Below are positions 28,159-37,695 of a stretch of 64,000 nucleotides of DNA, piece after piece (within the stretch, counting starts at the first letter, position 1; the number at the start of each line of letters is the position of its first letter). The notes under the pieces are model-generated. The model worked only from the letters and a program-made list of their open reading frames with translations, did no database searches and was not told where the DNA came from. Both the position numbers and the translations under genes were made by a program. The stretch is from Flavobacteriaceae bacterium (GTDB taxonomy: Bacteria; Bacteroidota; Bacteroidia; Flavobacteriales; Flavobacteriaceae), in the NCBI GenBank assembly GCA_947451525.1, contig CANFZM010000004.1, forward strand, positions 93,176 through 157,175. Direction: 5' to 3'.

Positions 28159-29697
28159 ATGTCTCCAATTGCCATATTAGCATTGATTATAATTTATTTC
28201 GGTTTATTAATTTTTATATCCTCTATGGTAAGTAAGAAAAGTTCGGATAACGACACTTTTTTCAAGGCAAATAAAAATTCTAAATGGTATTTAGTGGCTT
28301 TTGGAATGATTGGAACTGCTATTTCGGGCATCACTTTTATTTCGGTTCCAGGAGAAGTTGGAAACCCCGATTTGCAGTTTAAATATTTTCAGTTTGTATT
28401 GGGCTGTGCTATTGGTTTTATTATTGTTGCCAAAGTTTTACTACCGCTGTATTACCGAATGAATTTAACCTCTATTTATGGTTATATTGAACAACGTTTG
28501 GGTGTAACGAGTTATAAAACGGCCGCTACCATTTTCTTAATTGGACGAACCATCGGTTCGGCATTTCGATTGTATTTGGTGGTTTTTGTATTGCAAAAAT
28601 ACGTCTTCGATGCTTTGCACGTTCCGTTTGCAATGACGGTGTTGGTTGCTCTTGGGTTGATTTTTGCTTACACTTATAGAGGTGGTTTAAAAACGATTAT
28701 TATCACCGATACGTTGCAAACTTTTTTCTTAATATCCTCGGTGTTTTTAACGATATTCTTTATTTGCAGAAGTTTGAATTTTAATGTAGTAGAGGCTTTT
28801 GAACAAGTAAAAAATAGCAACTATTCGAAGGTGTTTTTCTTTGAAGATTATATGAAAGGGACTTATTTTTGGAAGCAAATTTTGGGTGGAATATTTGTAA
28901 CTATTGCTACCGTTGGATTGGATCAAGATTTAATGCAGAAGAATTTGAGTTGCAAAAACATTGGCGAAGCACAAAAAAACATGTTCACTTTTACGGGAAT
29001 TTTCATTTTGATTAACATCTTCTTTTTGAGTGTTGGTGCCTTACTTTATATTTATGCCGAAAAGAATGGCATTGCGGTTCCGCAAGTGAATGGCGTTGCT
29101 AGAACGGATTTACTTTTTCCGGAAATTGCAATTCACCATTTAAGTATTATTCCGACTATCGTTTTTTTATTAGGATTGACCGCGGCTACTTTTGCTACAA
29201 CCGATAGTGCTTTAACGGCTTTAACGACTTCGTTTTGTGTGGATTTTCTTGGGATGGACAAAATAAAGGAAATTCCAAATAGTGAAAATCCAAATTCCAA
29301 GGAGGCAATGGAAAGAATGGAACAAAAATTAGTTAGAACAAGACATTTTGTTCATGTGGGGTTTTCGATTTTGATGTTTTTGGTGATTATTGTTTTTAAC
29401 GCTATTAACGATGATTCGGTGGTGAAAATGGTTTTTAAGATTGCAACCTACACCTATGGTCCATTATTGGGATTGTTTGGATTTGGATTGTTCATGAAAT
29501 CGAAAACAGTGCACGATAAATTGGTACCTATTGTTTGCTTGGTTTCTCCTGCTATTTGTTTTTTGATTACTCAAAATTCGGAATTGCTTTTTGGGAATTA
29601 TGTAATTGACAATGAACTTATTATTGTAAACGGATTGATAACGTTTTTAGGATTGTTATTAATTAGTAAACCCGCTACTACAGAAACAAGGTTTTAA
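28159..29697 (+). CDS. sodium:solute symporter (SSS family)
   Basis: A 512-residue polytopic transporter of the SSF family with about 13 hydrophobic segments. GMIGTAISGITFISVPGEVG near the start of the core resembles the TM1 sodium-site region. GRTIGSAFRLYLV and the LGLTAATFATTDSALTALTTSFCVDF block (family signature of the TM8-9 region) support the call. The frame can be read from a TTG at 28057, but the first part is encoded by repeat DNA; the ATG at 28159 starts the first membrane helix. The substrate cannot be told. It is monocistronic, followed by a strong hairpin. Confidence 0.88.
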   Translation: MSPIAILALIIIYFGLLIFISSMVSKKSSDNDTFFKANKNSKWYLVAFGMIGTAISGITFISVPGEVGNPDLQFKYFQFVLGCAIGFIIVAKVLLPLYYRMNLTSIYGYIEQRLGVTSYKTAATIFLIGRTIGSAFRLYLVVFVLQKYVFDALHVPFAMTVLVALGLIFAYTYRGGLKTIIITDTLQTFFLISSVFLTIFFICRSLNFNVVEAFEQVKNSNYSKVFFFEDYMKGTYFWKQILGGIFVTIATVGLDQDLMQKNLSCKNIGEAQKNMFTFTGIFILINIFFLSVGALLYIYAEKNGIAVPQVNGVARTDLLFPEIAIHHLSIIPTIVFLLGLTAATFATTDSALTALTTSFCVDFLGMDKIKEIPNSENPNSKEAMERMEQKLVRTRHFVHVGFSILMFLVIIVFNAINDDSVVKMVFKIATYTYGPLLGLFGFGLFMKSKTVHDKLVPIVCLVSPAICFLITQNSELLFGNYVIDNELIIVNGLITFLGLLLISKPATTETRF

Positions 29698-29796
29698 AAC
29701 AATTGCTCCTTCTTTTTTTTTAAACTATTAAGAGATTTAAGGTTATTAAGATTGGGTTTCTTTGAACTTTTATTTTCATTCTTAATGTTTGATTTT

Positions 29797-29871
29797 TAGC
29801 CCCGATAGAAATGAAAATAAAAAAATTCCCGAGTGTTTCGGGAATTTTTTTATTGTAATGGATAGCGGGAA
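29797..29871. repeat. intergenic repeat, copy A (TAGCCCCGAT ... AGCGGGAA)
   Basis: TAGCCCCGAT at 29797-29806 and ATTGTAATGGATAGCGGGAA at 29852-29871 flank a terminator-like hairpin. The same two flanks, nearly identical, occur at 53179-53278 around a different hairpin. The conserved flanks with a variable filler suggest a dispersed element of this genome. Confidence 0.7.
29819..29851. terminator. bidirectional Rho-independent terminator
   Basis: TTCCCGA and TCGGGAA form a 7-bp stem with a 5-base loop, flanked by A-runs on the left and T-runs on the right. It can therefore stop the symporter transcript (plus) and the CoA-binding gene transcript (minus), which converge here. Confidence 0.85.
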
Positions 29872-29914
29872 TTGCATTCACCGAAAAAGCCCAAGCCATT
29901 CGCTTCTTATAAAA

Positions 29915-30280
29915 TTAATATTGATTGGTAGTCAATAAAACCAAGGTGCAGGCCTCTTCAACCTTAATATTATTGGATTTTAACAGTTGGTAAAACTCGG
30001 GATTTTCGGTTCCGGGATTGAAAATAACCCGTTTTGGTTTGGTTTCGATGATGTAATTGTAGTATTCGCGTTGACGCAAAGCATTCAAATAAAGGCTTAC
30101 GGTATCGATATTTTTTAGGGGTATGTTTTTAGTTCGTATGGAAATTCCGGCAACTTCGCCTTGGTTTTGACCTATGGCAAGCACCGAATGACCTTTTTCA
30201 ACCAACATAGTTATTGCTTTAAAAGCATATCTTTCGGGTTTTGTGGAGGCGCCAAGTACGAGTGTTTTCTTATTTTTCAT
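29915..30280 (-). CDS. CoA-binding domain protein
   Basis: A 121-residue single-domain Rossmann protein of the CoA_binding_2 type. KTLVLGASTKPERYAFKAI is the phosphate loop and VIFNPGTENPEF is the conserved NPGxE motif seen in this family. It probably binds CoA or a nucleotide cofactor; the biological role is unknown. The ATG at 30280 is chosen because it precedes the conserved KTLVLGAS. An upstream TTG-initiated extension to 30415 runs through the 7-bp repeat array and is translated repeat. Confidence 0.85.
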   Translation of the reverse strand: MKNKKTLVLGASTKPERYAFKAITMLVEKGHSVLAIGQNQGEVAGISIRTKNIPLKNIDTVSLYLNALRQREYYNYIIETKPKRVIFNPGTENPEFYQLLKSNNIKVEEACTLVLLTTNQY

Positions 30281-30311
30281 GGTGTAAAAGTACGGAAAAA
30301 ATTGATACAAA

Positions 30312-30381
30312 GTTGGAAGATGGGAGATGGGAGATGGGAGATTGGAGTTGGGAGTTGGGAGATGGAAGTTGGGAGATGGGA
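30312..30381. repeat. heptanucleotide tandem repeat array (10 units)
   Basis: Ten contiguous 7-bp units lie in phase: one GTTGGAA, then three GATGGGA, then variants GATTGGA, GTTGGGA (twice), GATGGAA, GTTGGGA and GATGGGA. The array lies upstream of the CoA-binding gene. A smaller set of the same units is present at 28034-28125. Confidence 0.9.
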
Positions 30382-30393
30382 GATTTTGGTGCA

Positions 30394-30448
30394 AATAGAA
30401 AATTCCAAATTTCAACTTATAAAAATTGGAATTTGGAATTTTTCTATT
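30394..30448. terminator. long AT-rich inverted repeat downstream of ctlX
   Basis: AATAGAAAATTCCAAATTTC (30394-30413) and GGAATTTGGAATTTTTCTATT (read from 30428) are near-perfect inverted arms of about 18 bases around a 14-base loop. It lies just past the ctlX stop at 30461 and may end that transcript, although the stem is AT-rich. Confidence 0.5.
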
Positions 30449-30460
30449 GGAATTTTATTT

Positions 30461-31399
30461 CTAGTTCTTAGGCAAGAAAATTTCGGCCATCATACATCGG
30501 GCACTTCCACCTCCGCAGGCTTCGATGGTATCTAAACTAGAATGCAAAATGGTAATATGTTCTTCTAGTTGCGCAATTTGTTTTTTGGTTAACGAATGGT
30601 AAGCCGAGGAACTCATTACTAAATAGCGACGATCGTCTGACCCTAATACTTCTAGCATGTTTCCAGCAAAGTTGTTCATTTGGGCTTCGGTAATCAGGAT
30701 GATTTCTTTTTCGTCGGATTTTAAACTATCCAAAACCATTTTGCGTTCTTTTTTGTCGTCAATACAATCGGAACAAATAACGGCAAAGGTATCGCCAATG
30801 CACATCATTACATTGGTATGGTAAATTAATTTTCGTTCGCCATCTACGGTTTGGTAGGCTTCAAAAATTATTGGATTTAAATCGAAATCTTCGCAGAATT
30901 CTATAAACAATTCTTCGTCGGCACGAGGAGAAAGGGCGCAATAGGCTTTTCCGTTTTCACGGTCTAAAACGATGCTACCAGTTCCTTCAAGATAAAAACC
31001 ATCTTCTTCTGCGGTTGTATAATCCATGATTCCTTCGTTGATTTGGAATCCGTTATCTTCCAAAATATCTAAAATATCTTCTCTACGTTCGGCACGACGG
31101 TTTTCGGCAAACATTGGGTACAAAACCACATCGCCGTTCTCGTGAAAAGAAATCCAATTGTTAGGAAAAATACTGTCGGGGGTGTCTGGACTTGCGGTAT
31201 CTTCTACAACATTTACGTCCACGCCAACCATTCGGAGTTTGTTTACAAAAGCATCAAACTCTTCTTGGGCTTTGGTGTTTACATTTTCTGGGGTTAATCC
31301 GTCCAAAACCTTTTGATAGTAGTTGTTTACGGCTGTTTGTTCGTTCATTCGAAACGCCACTGGGCGAATCATTAAAATTGAGTTGGTGGTTTGATTCAT
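30461..31399 (-). CDS. ctlX: CtlX-type citrulline/arginine-modifying hydrolase
   Basis: A 312-residue member of the amidinotransferase/arginine deiminase superfamily, most like CtlX, a citrulline-utilisation hydrolase. The NSILMIRPVAFRMNEQTAVNNYYQ start, FPNNWISFHENGDVVLYPM (the NNW...H loop) and the C-terminal EACGGGSARCMMAEIF are diagnostic. C302 in the last motif is the likely nucleophile. The DDAH-like relative encoded at 31978 lies nearby on the same strand, with a toxin-antitoxin pair between them. Exact substrate is inferred from family resemblance. Confidence 0.85.
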   Translation of the reverse strand: MNQTTNSILMIRPVAFRMNEQTAVNNYYQKVLDGLTPENVNTKAQEEFDAFVNKLRMVGVDVNVVEDTASPDTPDSIFPNNWISFHENGDVVLYPMFAENRRAERREDILDILEDNGFQINEGIMDYTTAEEDGFYLEGTGSIVLDRENGKAYCALSPRADEELFIEFCEDFDLNPIIFEAYQTVDGERKLIYHTNVMMCIGDTFAVICSDCIDDKKERKMVLDSLKSDEKEIILITEAQMNNFAGNMLEVLGSDDRRYLVMSSSAYHSLTKKQIAQLEEHITILHSSLDTIEACGGGSARCMMAEIFLPKN

Positions 31400-31415
31400 T
31401 TTTTGTTGGTGTGTT

Positions 31416-31739
31416 TTATAACCACTTTGCCTCTTCGCAATGGTTGTTTATAATATGTGTTATTAAATAATTCGAGTTTTTGTATTCAAAAAAAACATAC
31501 CAAGTTGTGCGGGAATTACTTTTGTAGAAAATATAATTAGTTCCAATATTTTGAAGTTCTATAGGGGTCTTCTTGGATGGAAAACTTGCAATATTTTCTT
31601 CAATAAAATCAATTATTTTATCTTTATACTCCTCAGCATTTTCAATATAAGAAAAATAATCTTTGTTGAAAAGAACTAAAACTAAATCAAATAAATAGTT
31701 TTCCACTTTTGGAAGATAAACTATTTTTATTTTTTCCAC
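31416..31739 (-). CDS. RelE/ParE superfamily toxin
   Basis: A 107-residue RelE/ParE-like toxin, probably an mRNA interferase or gyrase inhibitor held in check by the upstream antitoxin. The pattern IVYLPKVENYLFDLVLVLF at the start, PIELQNIGTNYIFYKSNSRT in the middle and WYVFFEYKNSNYLITHIINN near the end follows the RelE/ParE/HigB strand order. Translation seems to start at GTG (31739), 13 bases inside the antitoxin gene, as in coupled TA operons. The killing mechanism cannot be told from sequence. Confidence 0.82.
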   Translation of the reverse strand: MEKIKIVYLPKVENYLFDLVLVLFNKDYFSYIENAEEYKDKIIDFIEENIASFPSKKTPIELQNIGTNYIFYKSNSRTTWYVFFEYKNSNYLITHIINNHCEEAKWL

Positions 31740-31924
31740 GGCAACGATTTTAAGCGTTCGGATAATCTTCTTTTTAGTTCTTCTCCCGAAATTCCTTTTT
31801 TAAATTCTTCGTCAAAATCAAAAGTAGCCTTTCGTTTAATATTTTCTAATTCCAATAAAACTTCCTTGTCTTCCAATTTTGAAATCCAATTTATAAGTTC
31901 CGTTTTTGAAGTTACTGCTTCCAT
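31727..31924 (-). CDS. addiction module antitoxin
   Basis: A 65-residue antitoxin-like protein: SKTELINWISKLEDKEVLLELENIKRK matches small helical antitoxins encoded before RelE/ParE toxins. The basic end (LKRRLSERLKSLPWKK) would contact the toxin. It precedes and overlaps the toxin gene by 13 bp. A palindrome over the -7 box just upstream suggests autoregulation. Confidence 0.78.
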   Translation of the reverse strand: MEAVTSKTELINWISKLEDKEVLLELENIKRKATFDFDEEFKKGISGEELKRRLSERLKSLPWKK

Positions 31925-31934
31925 TTTAATTCGA

Positions 31935-31951
31935 TTTGAATATCAAATATA
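31935..31951 (-). promoter_or_regulatory. TA operon promoter box and operator
   Basis: The perfect inverted repeat ATTTG-N5-CAAAT (31935-31949) overlaps TATATTTG on the minus strand (complement of 31944-31951), a TAnnTTTG -7 box 20 bp before the antitoxin start. No clear -33 TTG is seen at the right distance. The layout fits TA autorepression. Confidence 0.5.
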
Positions 31952-31977
31952 GTGAATATTTCGATAAAAATTAAAGT

Positions 31978-32892
31978 TTAATCTCTAATTAATGGTAACG
32001 TCGAACAACGCAACAAACCTTCTTGTTTTGCTATTTCGGCATACGGAATTTCTTCTACAGTAAAGCCTTGTTCGCGTAGCCACGTGTTTAATCTAGTGAA
32101 GTTTTTTTCGGAAACCACTACATTTGGCGCAATGGAAAAAACATTGGAATTCATATTATACATTTCCTCACGGGTGATGTGGAATAGATTTTCTTTTCCG
32201 AAAAGTTTTACCAAATAGCGATAATCTGCTTCTTCACGGAAACCACTTTTGTAAATAATTCCTTTGTTATCACCAACGGGCTGAAAGCAACAATCGAGAT
32301 GCAAGGCATTATCGCGGGCTTCCATTTTGGATTTCACTAAGTCAAATTCTTTTACAATTTTGTTAGGAAATAATTCTTTGATATAATTTACTCCAGCCAT
32401 ATTGGTTCGGGCGGTGATGTAGTCTTTATAGTCAGACCCTTTGTAGGTTCCTATAAAAATATAGTCGTTCCAAAGCATGACATCGCCACCTTCTATATGC
32501 ACTTCTTCGGGAGGACGGACAATTTTTGCGGGATTTATTTGATCTAAAACAAATTGAATTGCGTCTAGTTCACGTTCTCTATCCGGTAAAATGTTGGCTT
32601 TGATGAAAGTATCATCTATTACAAAACCGATGTCGCGCGTGAAAATTTGATTGTAATTTTCAATCCTTTCCGGACGAAAAACTTGTACATCGTATTTTTG
32701 AAACACCTTATTAAAGGCTTCCATCTCGTTTACCATGTCTTTTTCAACAGGATAGGTTCCTGCAAGAATATGCTCTAAGGATTTTGGGTCGTATGCTTCG
32801 TCGGAAGTTGGAGTTGGACCATTATTTATGGCAGATCCTAAAACCACTGCTCTTAATCTTGAAGTCTCGTTTTTTACATTTAATTGTAACAT
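31978..32892 (-). CDS. dimethylarginine dimethylaminohydrolase-like amidinohydrolase
   Basis: A 304-residue member of the arginine deiminase/DDAH/amidinotransferase superfamily. IFTRDIGFVIDDTFI carries the TRD motif, EEVHIEGGDVMLWNDYIFIG the EGGD motif, ALHLDCCF the catalytic His region, and EGLLRCSTLPL the nucleophilic cysteine (C296). It hydrolyses an arginine-type guanidinium group; whether arginine, methylarginine or another substrate is used is uncertain. The ATG at 32892 is preferred over the one at 32910, which lies between the promoter box and the likely mRNA start. It sits downstream of gltA, with ctlX further along. Confidence 0.82.
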   Translation of the reverse strand: MLQLNVKNETSRLRAVVLGSAINNGPTPTSDEAYDPKSLEHILAGTYPVEKDMVNEMEAFNKVFQKYDVQVFRPERIENYNQIFTRDIGFVIDDTFIKANILPDRERELDAIQFVLDQINPAKIVRPPEEVHIEGGDVMLWNDYIFIGTYKGSDYKDYITARTNMAGVNYIKELFPNKIVKEFDLVKSKMEARDNALHLDCCFQPVGDNKGIIYKSGFREEADYRYLVKLFGKENLFHITREEMYNMNSNVFSIAPNVVVSEKNFTRLNTWLREQGFTVEEIPYAEIAKQEGLLRCSTLPLIRD

Positions 32893-32914
32893 ATATTTTG
32901 CTTTTGGCATAAGG

Positions 32915-32922
32915 CAAATATA
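32915..32922 (-). promoter_or_regulatory. candidate -7 box of the DDAH-like gene
   Basis: TATATTTG on the minus strand matches TAnnTTTG and lies 23 bp before the ATG at 32892. It directly follows the T-run of the gltA terminator, and no TTG is seen at -33, so this is only half a promoter. Confidence 0.4.
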
Positions 32923-32952
32923 AAAAAGCTCCGCTGAATAGCGAAGCTTTTG
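32921..32952 (-). terminator. Rho-independent terminator of gltA
   Basis: On the minus strand AAAAGCT-t-CGCT pairs with AGCG-g-AGCTTTT around a short loop and is followed by a T-run. It lies about 20 bp past the gltA stop at 32974. Confidence 0.85.
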
Positions 32953-32973
32953 TTTATAAGTATTTAAAGAATA

Positions 32974-34257
32974 TTATCTTTTGTCCATTGCAACGAAATC
33001 TCTCAATGGATGTCCAACATAAACTTGTCTTGGTCTTCCTATTGGTTCTTTGTTAACACGCATTTCTTTCCATTGTGCAATCCAACCTGGTAAACGACCA
33101 ATAGCGAACATTACGGTAAACATTTCCGTTGGAATTCCTAAAGCACGGTAAATAATACCAGAATAGAAATCTACATTAGGATACAATTTTCTAGACACAA
33201 AATAATCGTCAACTAAAGCGGCTTCTTCTAATTTTTTAGCAATTTGAAGAATAGGATCGTCAACACCTAAAGTTCTTAAAACTTCATCGGCTGCTTTTTT
33301 TATGATTTTTGCTCTCGGGTCGAAGTTTTTATAAACTCTATGTCCGAATCCCATTAAACGGAATGGATCGTCTTTATCTTTAGCTTTAGCCATGTATTTA
33401 TCGGCATCACCACCATCTTTTTGAATTGCTTCTAGCATTTCAAGAACTGCTTGGTTTGCTCCACCATGAAGTGGTCCCCAAAGTGCAGAAACTCCTGCAG
33501 AAATTGAAGCAAATAATCCAGCATGAGAGGAACCAACTATTCTTACTGTAGAAGTAGAACAGTTTTGTTCGTGATCGGCGTGAAGGATGAATAGTTTATC
33601 TAGAGCATCTATAATAACTTGATTTTGAGTATAAGGACCCGTTGGTAATTCAAACATTAAGTGCATGAAATTTTCAACATATCCTTTTGTATTATCGTAA
33701 TAATTTAAAGGATACCCCATCATTTTTCTGTAAGTCCATGTTGCAATAACAAGAAATTTCCCCATTGTTTTACAAACGGCTTCATACATTTCTTTCTCGT
33801 TATCTACATTTACCACTTTAGGATTAAAGGCAGTTAATGCAGAAGTTAACGAAGCCAAAACTCCCATTGGGTGGGCAGTTTTTGGAAAACCATCAATGAT
33901 GTTTTTCATTTCTTCATTAACAAGCGTGTATTTTCGAATGTCGTTTTCAAATTGAACTAATTGTTCTTTAGTTGGCAATTCGCCAAAGATCACTAAATAG
34001 GAAACTTCTAAGAAATCGGCTTTGTCTGCTAAATCTTCAATAGCGTAACCTCTGTAACGAAGAATTCCTTCTTCTCCATCTAGGAATGTAATTTTGCTTT
34101 CGCAAGAACCGGAGTTTTTGTATCCTGGATCTAGAGTGATAGCACCTGTTAAATCGCGTAGTTTGTTGATGTCGATAGCAGGTTCATTTTCAGTTCCGAT
34201 AACTATTGGGAACTCATATTTTTTGCCTTCGTACTCTAATATTGCTGTTTTTGACAT
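32974..34257 (-). CDS. gltA: citrate synthase
   Basis: A 427-residue type II (bacterial, hexameric) citrate synthase condensing acetyl-CoA with oxaloacetate at the entry of the TCA cycle. It has the N-terminal beta domain (MSKTAILEYEGKKYEFPIVI) and the active-site motifs GSSHAGLFASISAGVSALWG and GPLHGGANQAV (catalytic His residues), GFGHRVYKNFDPRA (oxaloacetate His) and PNVDFYSGI (catalytic Asp). Length is normal. It ends at its own terminator. A TATTTTTG box lies upstream at 34298. Confidence 0.97.
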   Translation of the reverse strand: MSKTAILEYEGKKYEFPIVIGTENEPAIDINKLRDLTGAITLDPGYKNSGSCESKITFLDGEEGILRYRGYAIEDLADKADFLEVSYLVIFGELPTKEQLVQFENDIRKYTLVNEEMKNIIDGFPKTAHPMGVLASLTSALTAFNPKVVNVDNEKEMYEAVCKTMGKFLVIATWTYRKMMGYPLNYYDNTKGYVENFMHLMFELPTGPYTQNQVIIDALDKLFILHADHEQNCSTSTVRIVGSSHAGLFASISAGVSALWGPLHGGANQAVLEMLEAIQKDGGDADKYMAKAKDKDDPFRLMGFGHRVYKNFDPRAKIIKKAADEVLRTLGVDDPILQIAKKLEEAALVDDYFVSRKLYPNVDFYSGIIYRALGIPTEMFTVMFAIGRLPGWIAQWKEMRVNKEPIGRPRQVYVGHPLRDFVAMDKR

Positions 34258-34297
34258 GATATAAATTGGAAATTAAGTCTGATAAATTTTAATTTAA

Positions 34298-34305
34298 CAA
34301 AAATA
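34298..34305 (-). promoter_or_regulatory. candidate -7 box of gltA
   Basis: TATTTTTG on the minus strand fits TAnnTTTG and would give an untranslated leader of about 35 bases. The -33 region is T-rich but lacks a clear TTG. Confidence 0.4.
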
Positions 34306-34422
34306 TGGAATTCTAAATGAATTATAAAAGAAAATTTCTAACGATTTCGTTAATATTTATATAAAAATTGCAAGATTAGTATATATCTAAAATAAATAGC
34401 AATTAATTATTGGCATAAGATA

Positions 34423-35079
34423 TTATTTTCCTGTTTTAATAATGTATCTCAAACCTAGTAACATCCCCAATGACTGTGTTCTAAATGCTCCAGAATTTAC
34501 ATTTATTTTAGAAATACCCGCATCTCCACTAAATTGAAAATAACAAATCAATTTATCTTTAAAGATTAATTTATCAAATCCTAATCCGTATAAAAAAGCA
34601 ATCTCATTACTTCTTATTACTAGTCTTTCAGTTAATTTATTAAAGGCTATCAATTCATCAACATTCCCTTTATAAATTGTATTGTTATCAAATATATTAT
34701 AACCGAAACCTAACTCTGCAAAAACGCCAAAGCCATCTCCTAAAGCCCCTGCTCTCCTGTATAATAAATTAATTGATTTGGAATTGAAGTCGAATTTTGA
34801 ATCTGAAAAATTATCACTTTTCACGCCTCTGTTACTATTTGAAAAACTCAAACGAATACCATTTGTTACATTTTCTCTCGGATTTCCAAAATAATAAACT
34901 ACAGAAACCCCTTCAGAAGCACTCCCTAAAGATTTTCCAATTACTGCTCTACCTTGAGTGATTTCAGAATTAGCAACGTTGACAAAATTACATCCAAAAT
35001 CTGGTCCTATTTCCAACTGTTGCGAAACTGCATTATTTGTACAAATAAGGAATATGGCGAATAATATTATTTTTTTCAT
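34423..35079 (-). CDS. secreted outer-membrane beta-barrel-like protein, unknown function
   Basis: A 218-residue protein with a Sec signal (MKKIILFAIFLICTNNAVSQ, cleavage probably after Ser-Gln region). The mature part has alternating hydrophobic strands (EGVSVVYYFGNP, GIRLSFSNSN, GFGVFAELGFGYNIF, LGMLLGLRYIIKTGK), as in small outer-membrane beta-barrels of Bacteroidota. It ends with a strand close to the C-terminus. Its start overlaps the lipoprotein gene stop by 4 bp (35076-35079), so the two products probably act together at the cell surface. No enzymatic motif is seen. Confidence 0.7.
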   Translation of the reverse strand: MKKIILFAIFLICTNNAVSQQLEIGPDFGCNFVNVANSEITQGRAVIGKSLGSASEGVSVVYYFGNPRENVTNGIRLSFSNSNRGVKSDNFSDSKFDFNSKSINLLYRRAGALGDGFGVFAELGFGYNIFDNNTIYKGNVDELIAFNKLTERLVIRSNEIAFLYGLGFDKLIFKDKLICYFQFSGDAGISKINVNSGAFRTQSLGMLLGLRYIIKTGK

Positions 35080-35672
35080 AACCTTGCTTTTTTATCGTTA
35101 TACTCTATTTTTTTATTTTCATCATTTTTTACACTATTCCAATTTATTGAAGGCTGAAGTTTTTTTAATTCCTCAATATCCCTTTCAAATTTATTATTTA
35201 AGCCAACCACAACATCCCCTTTTTTGGCATAATCATTAAAAGTAATATTGCCAATATAGGTTATTTCTCCTTTTTTAATTTCATACGGAATTGAAAAACC
35301 ACCAGTTCTAACATCATATTGACCAGCAATCATTCCGCTATTGTGAAATAGTCTAACACTTGGTATTTCAGAAACCCCAACAGGTCTTTCAATGGCAAAT
35401 AAATAAGTTCTGCCTTCATCAAGTTGTCCGCTTTGATTTCTATCAATCTGAAATTCTTGCGAAGTGTTATTGGTAAGTCTGAAAAAATAACCATTAAAAT
35501 TAGGTGTATCTGTTGGAAATGTTACCGAACCAACAAGCAATCCTTTCTCAGATAATTTTGAAAAATTCATTGGTTCACTCGGCAAACTTGCAACTGCACA
35601 ACTTTGAACTACTAGAAAAGTTGTAAATAATAGAACCGATGAAATGATAATTTTGGATAATTTAGTTTTCAT
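35076..35672 (-). CDS. outer-membrane lipoprotein of unknown function
   Basis: A 198-residue lipoprotein. The signal peptide ends in the lipobox VVQSC with the Cys near residue 25. The mature part is rich in beta strands (GLLVGSVTFPTDTPNFNGYF, TYLFAIERPVGVSEI) and contains KKGEITYIGNITFNDYAKKG. A lysine/glutamate-rich tail follows (ELKKLQPSINWNSVKND). It is the first gene of a two-gene operon with a beta-barrel partner. I do not recognise a named family. Confidence 0.72.
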   Translation of the reverse strand: MKTKLSKIIISSVLLFTTFLVVQSCAVASLPSEPMNFSKLSEKGLLVGSVTFPTDTPNFNGYFFRLTNNTSQEFQIDRNQSGQLDEGRTYLFAIERPVGVSEIPSVRLFHNSGMIAGQYDVRTGGFSIPYEIKKGEITYIGNITFNDYAKKGDVVVGLNNKFERDIEELKKLQPSINWNSVKNDENKKIEYNDKKARL

Positions 35673-36041
35673 TTTTTAATTATTTAATCATTAGAAAAAA
35701 ATTCTCGCGTAATCTCCAACACGCTTTTTTGTATTGTTCAAATTTAGTGCTTTTATCTTTATTATTTTATTTACAAATGCATCAATATTTACAAAAAATT
35801 TGTGATTAAATAATTTATATTTAATACCAAACTGAAATAGAATTTAGTCTATATATTTAATCTCAGCACCTCTGTAAAGGAGAGGGGTGTCATTGGACTA
35901 CATTATATTTGTTTTTAGTCTAATTTAGATTTCACTTTTAGAAAATAAATTCAATAAAAAAACCTCAAAAGTTAAAAACTCTTGAGGCTTATTAATTTAT
36001 AAAAGAAATCTTAGTACTTAATACTAAAATCTTAATACTTC
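35673..36041. other. 369-bp gene-free gap between eno and the lipoprotein gene
   Basis: Apart from the eno terminator (35955-35987), the gap holds a hairpin GCACCTCT ... AGAGGGGTG at 35866-35889, resembling a CCCCTCTCC-type hairpin repeat of Bacteroidota. The rest is AT-rich DNA that must contain the minus-strand promoter of the lipoprotein gene. No open frame or RNA gene is seen. Confidence 0.5.
35955..35987 (-). terminator. Rho-independent terminator of eno
   Basis: CCTCAAAAGTT (35963-35973) and AACTCTTGAGG (35977-35987) form an 11-base stem with one mismatch and a 3-base loop. The minus strand continues into a run of T (complement of 35955-35962). It lies about 55 bp past the eno stop. 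Confidence 0.85.

Positions 36042-37695
<1,654 letters not shown>

Noticed and set aside
30312..30381. Short tandem repeats as a CRISPR array
   Set aside because: Units are 7 bp and contiguous with no spacers, and no cas gene is present.
30281..30415. Upstream extension of the CoA-binding gene rich in Pro/Ser/Leu/Asn
   Set aside because: It begins at TTG and is a translation of the 7-bp repeat array; the conserved domain starts at the ATG at 30280.
35866..35889. Hairpin as a riboswitch for the lipoprotein gene
   Set aside because: It is a simple inverted repeat like a known Bacteroidota intergenic hairpin, without riboswitch features.
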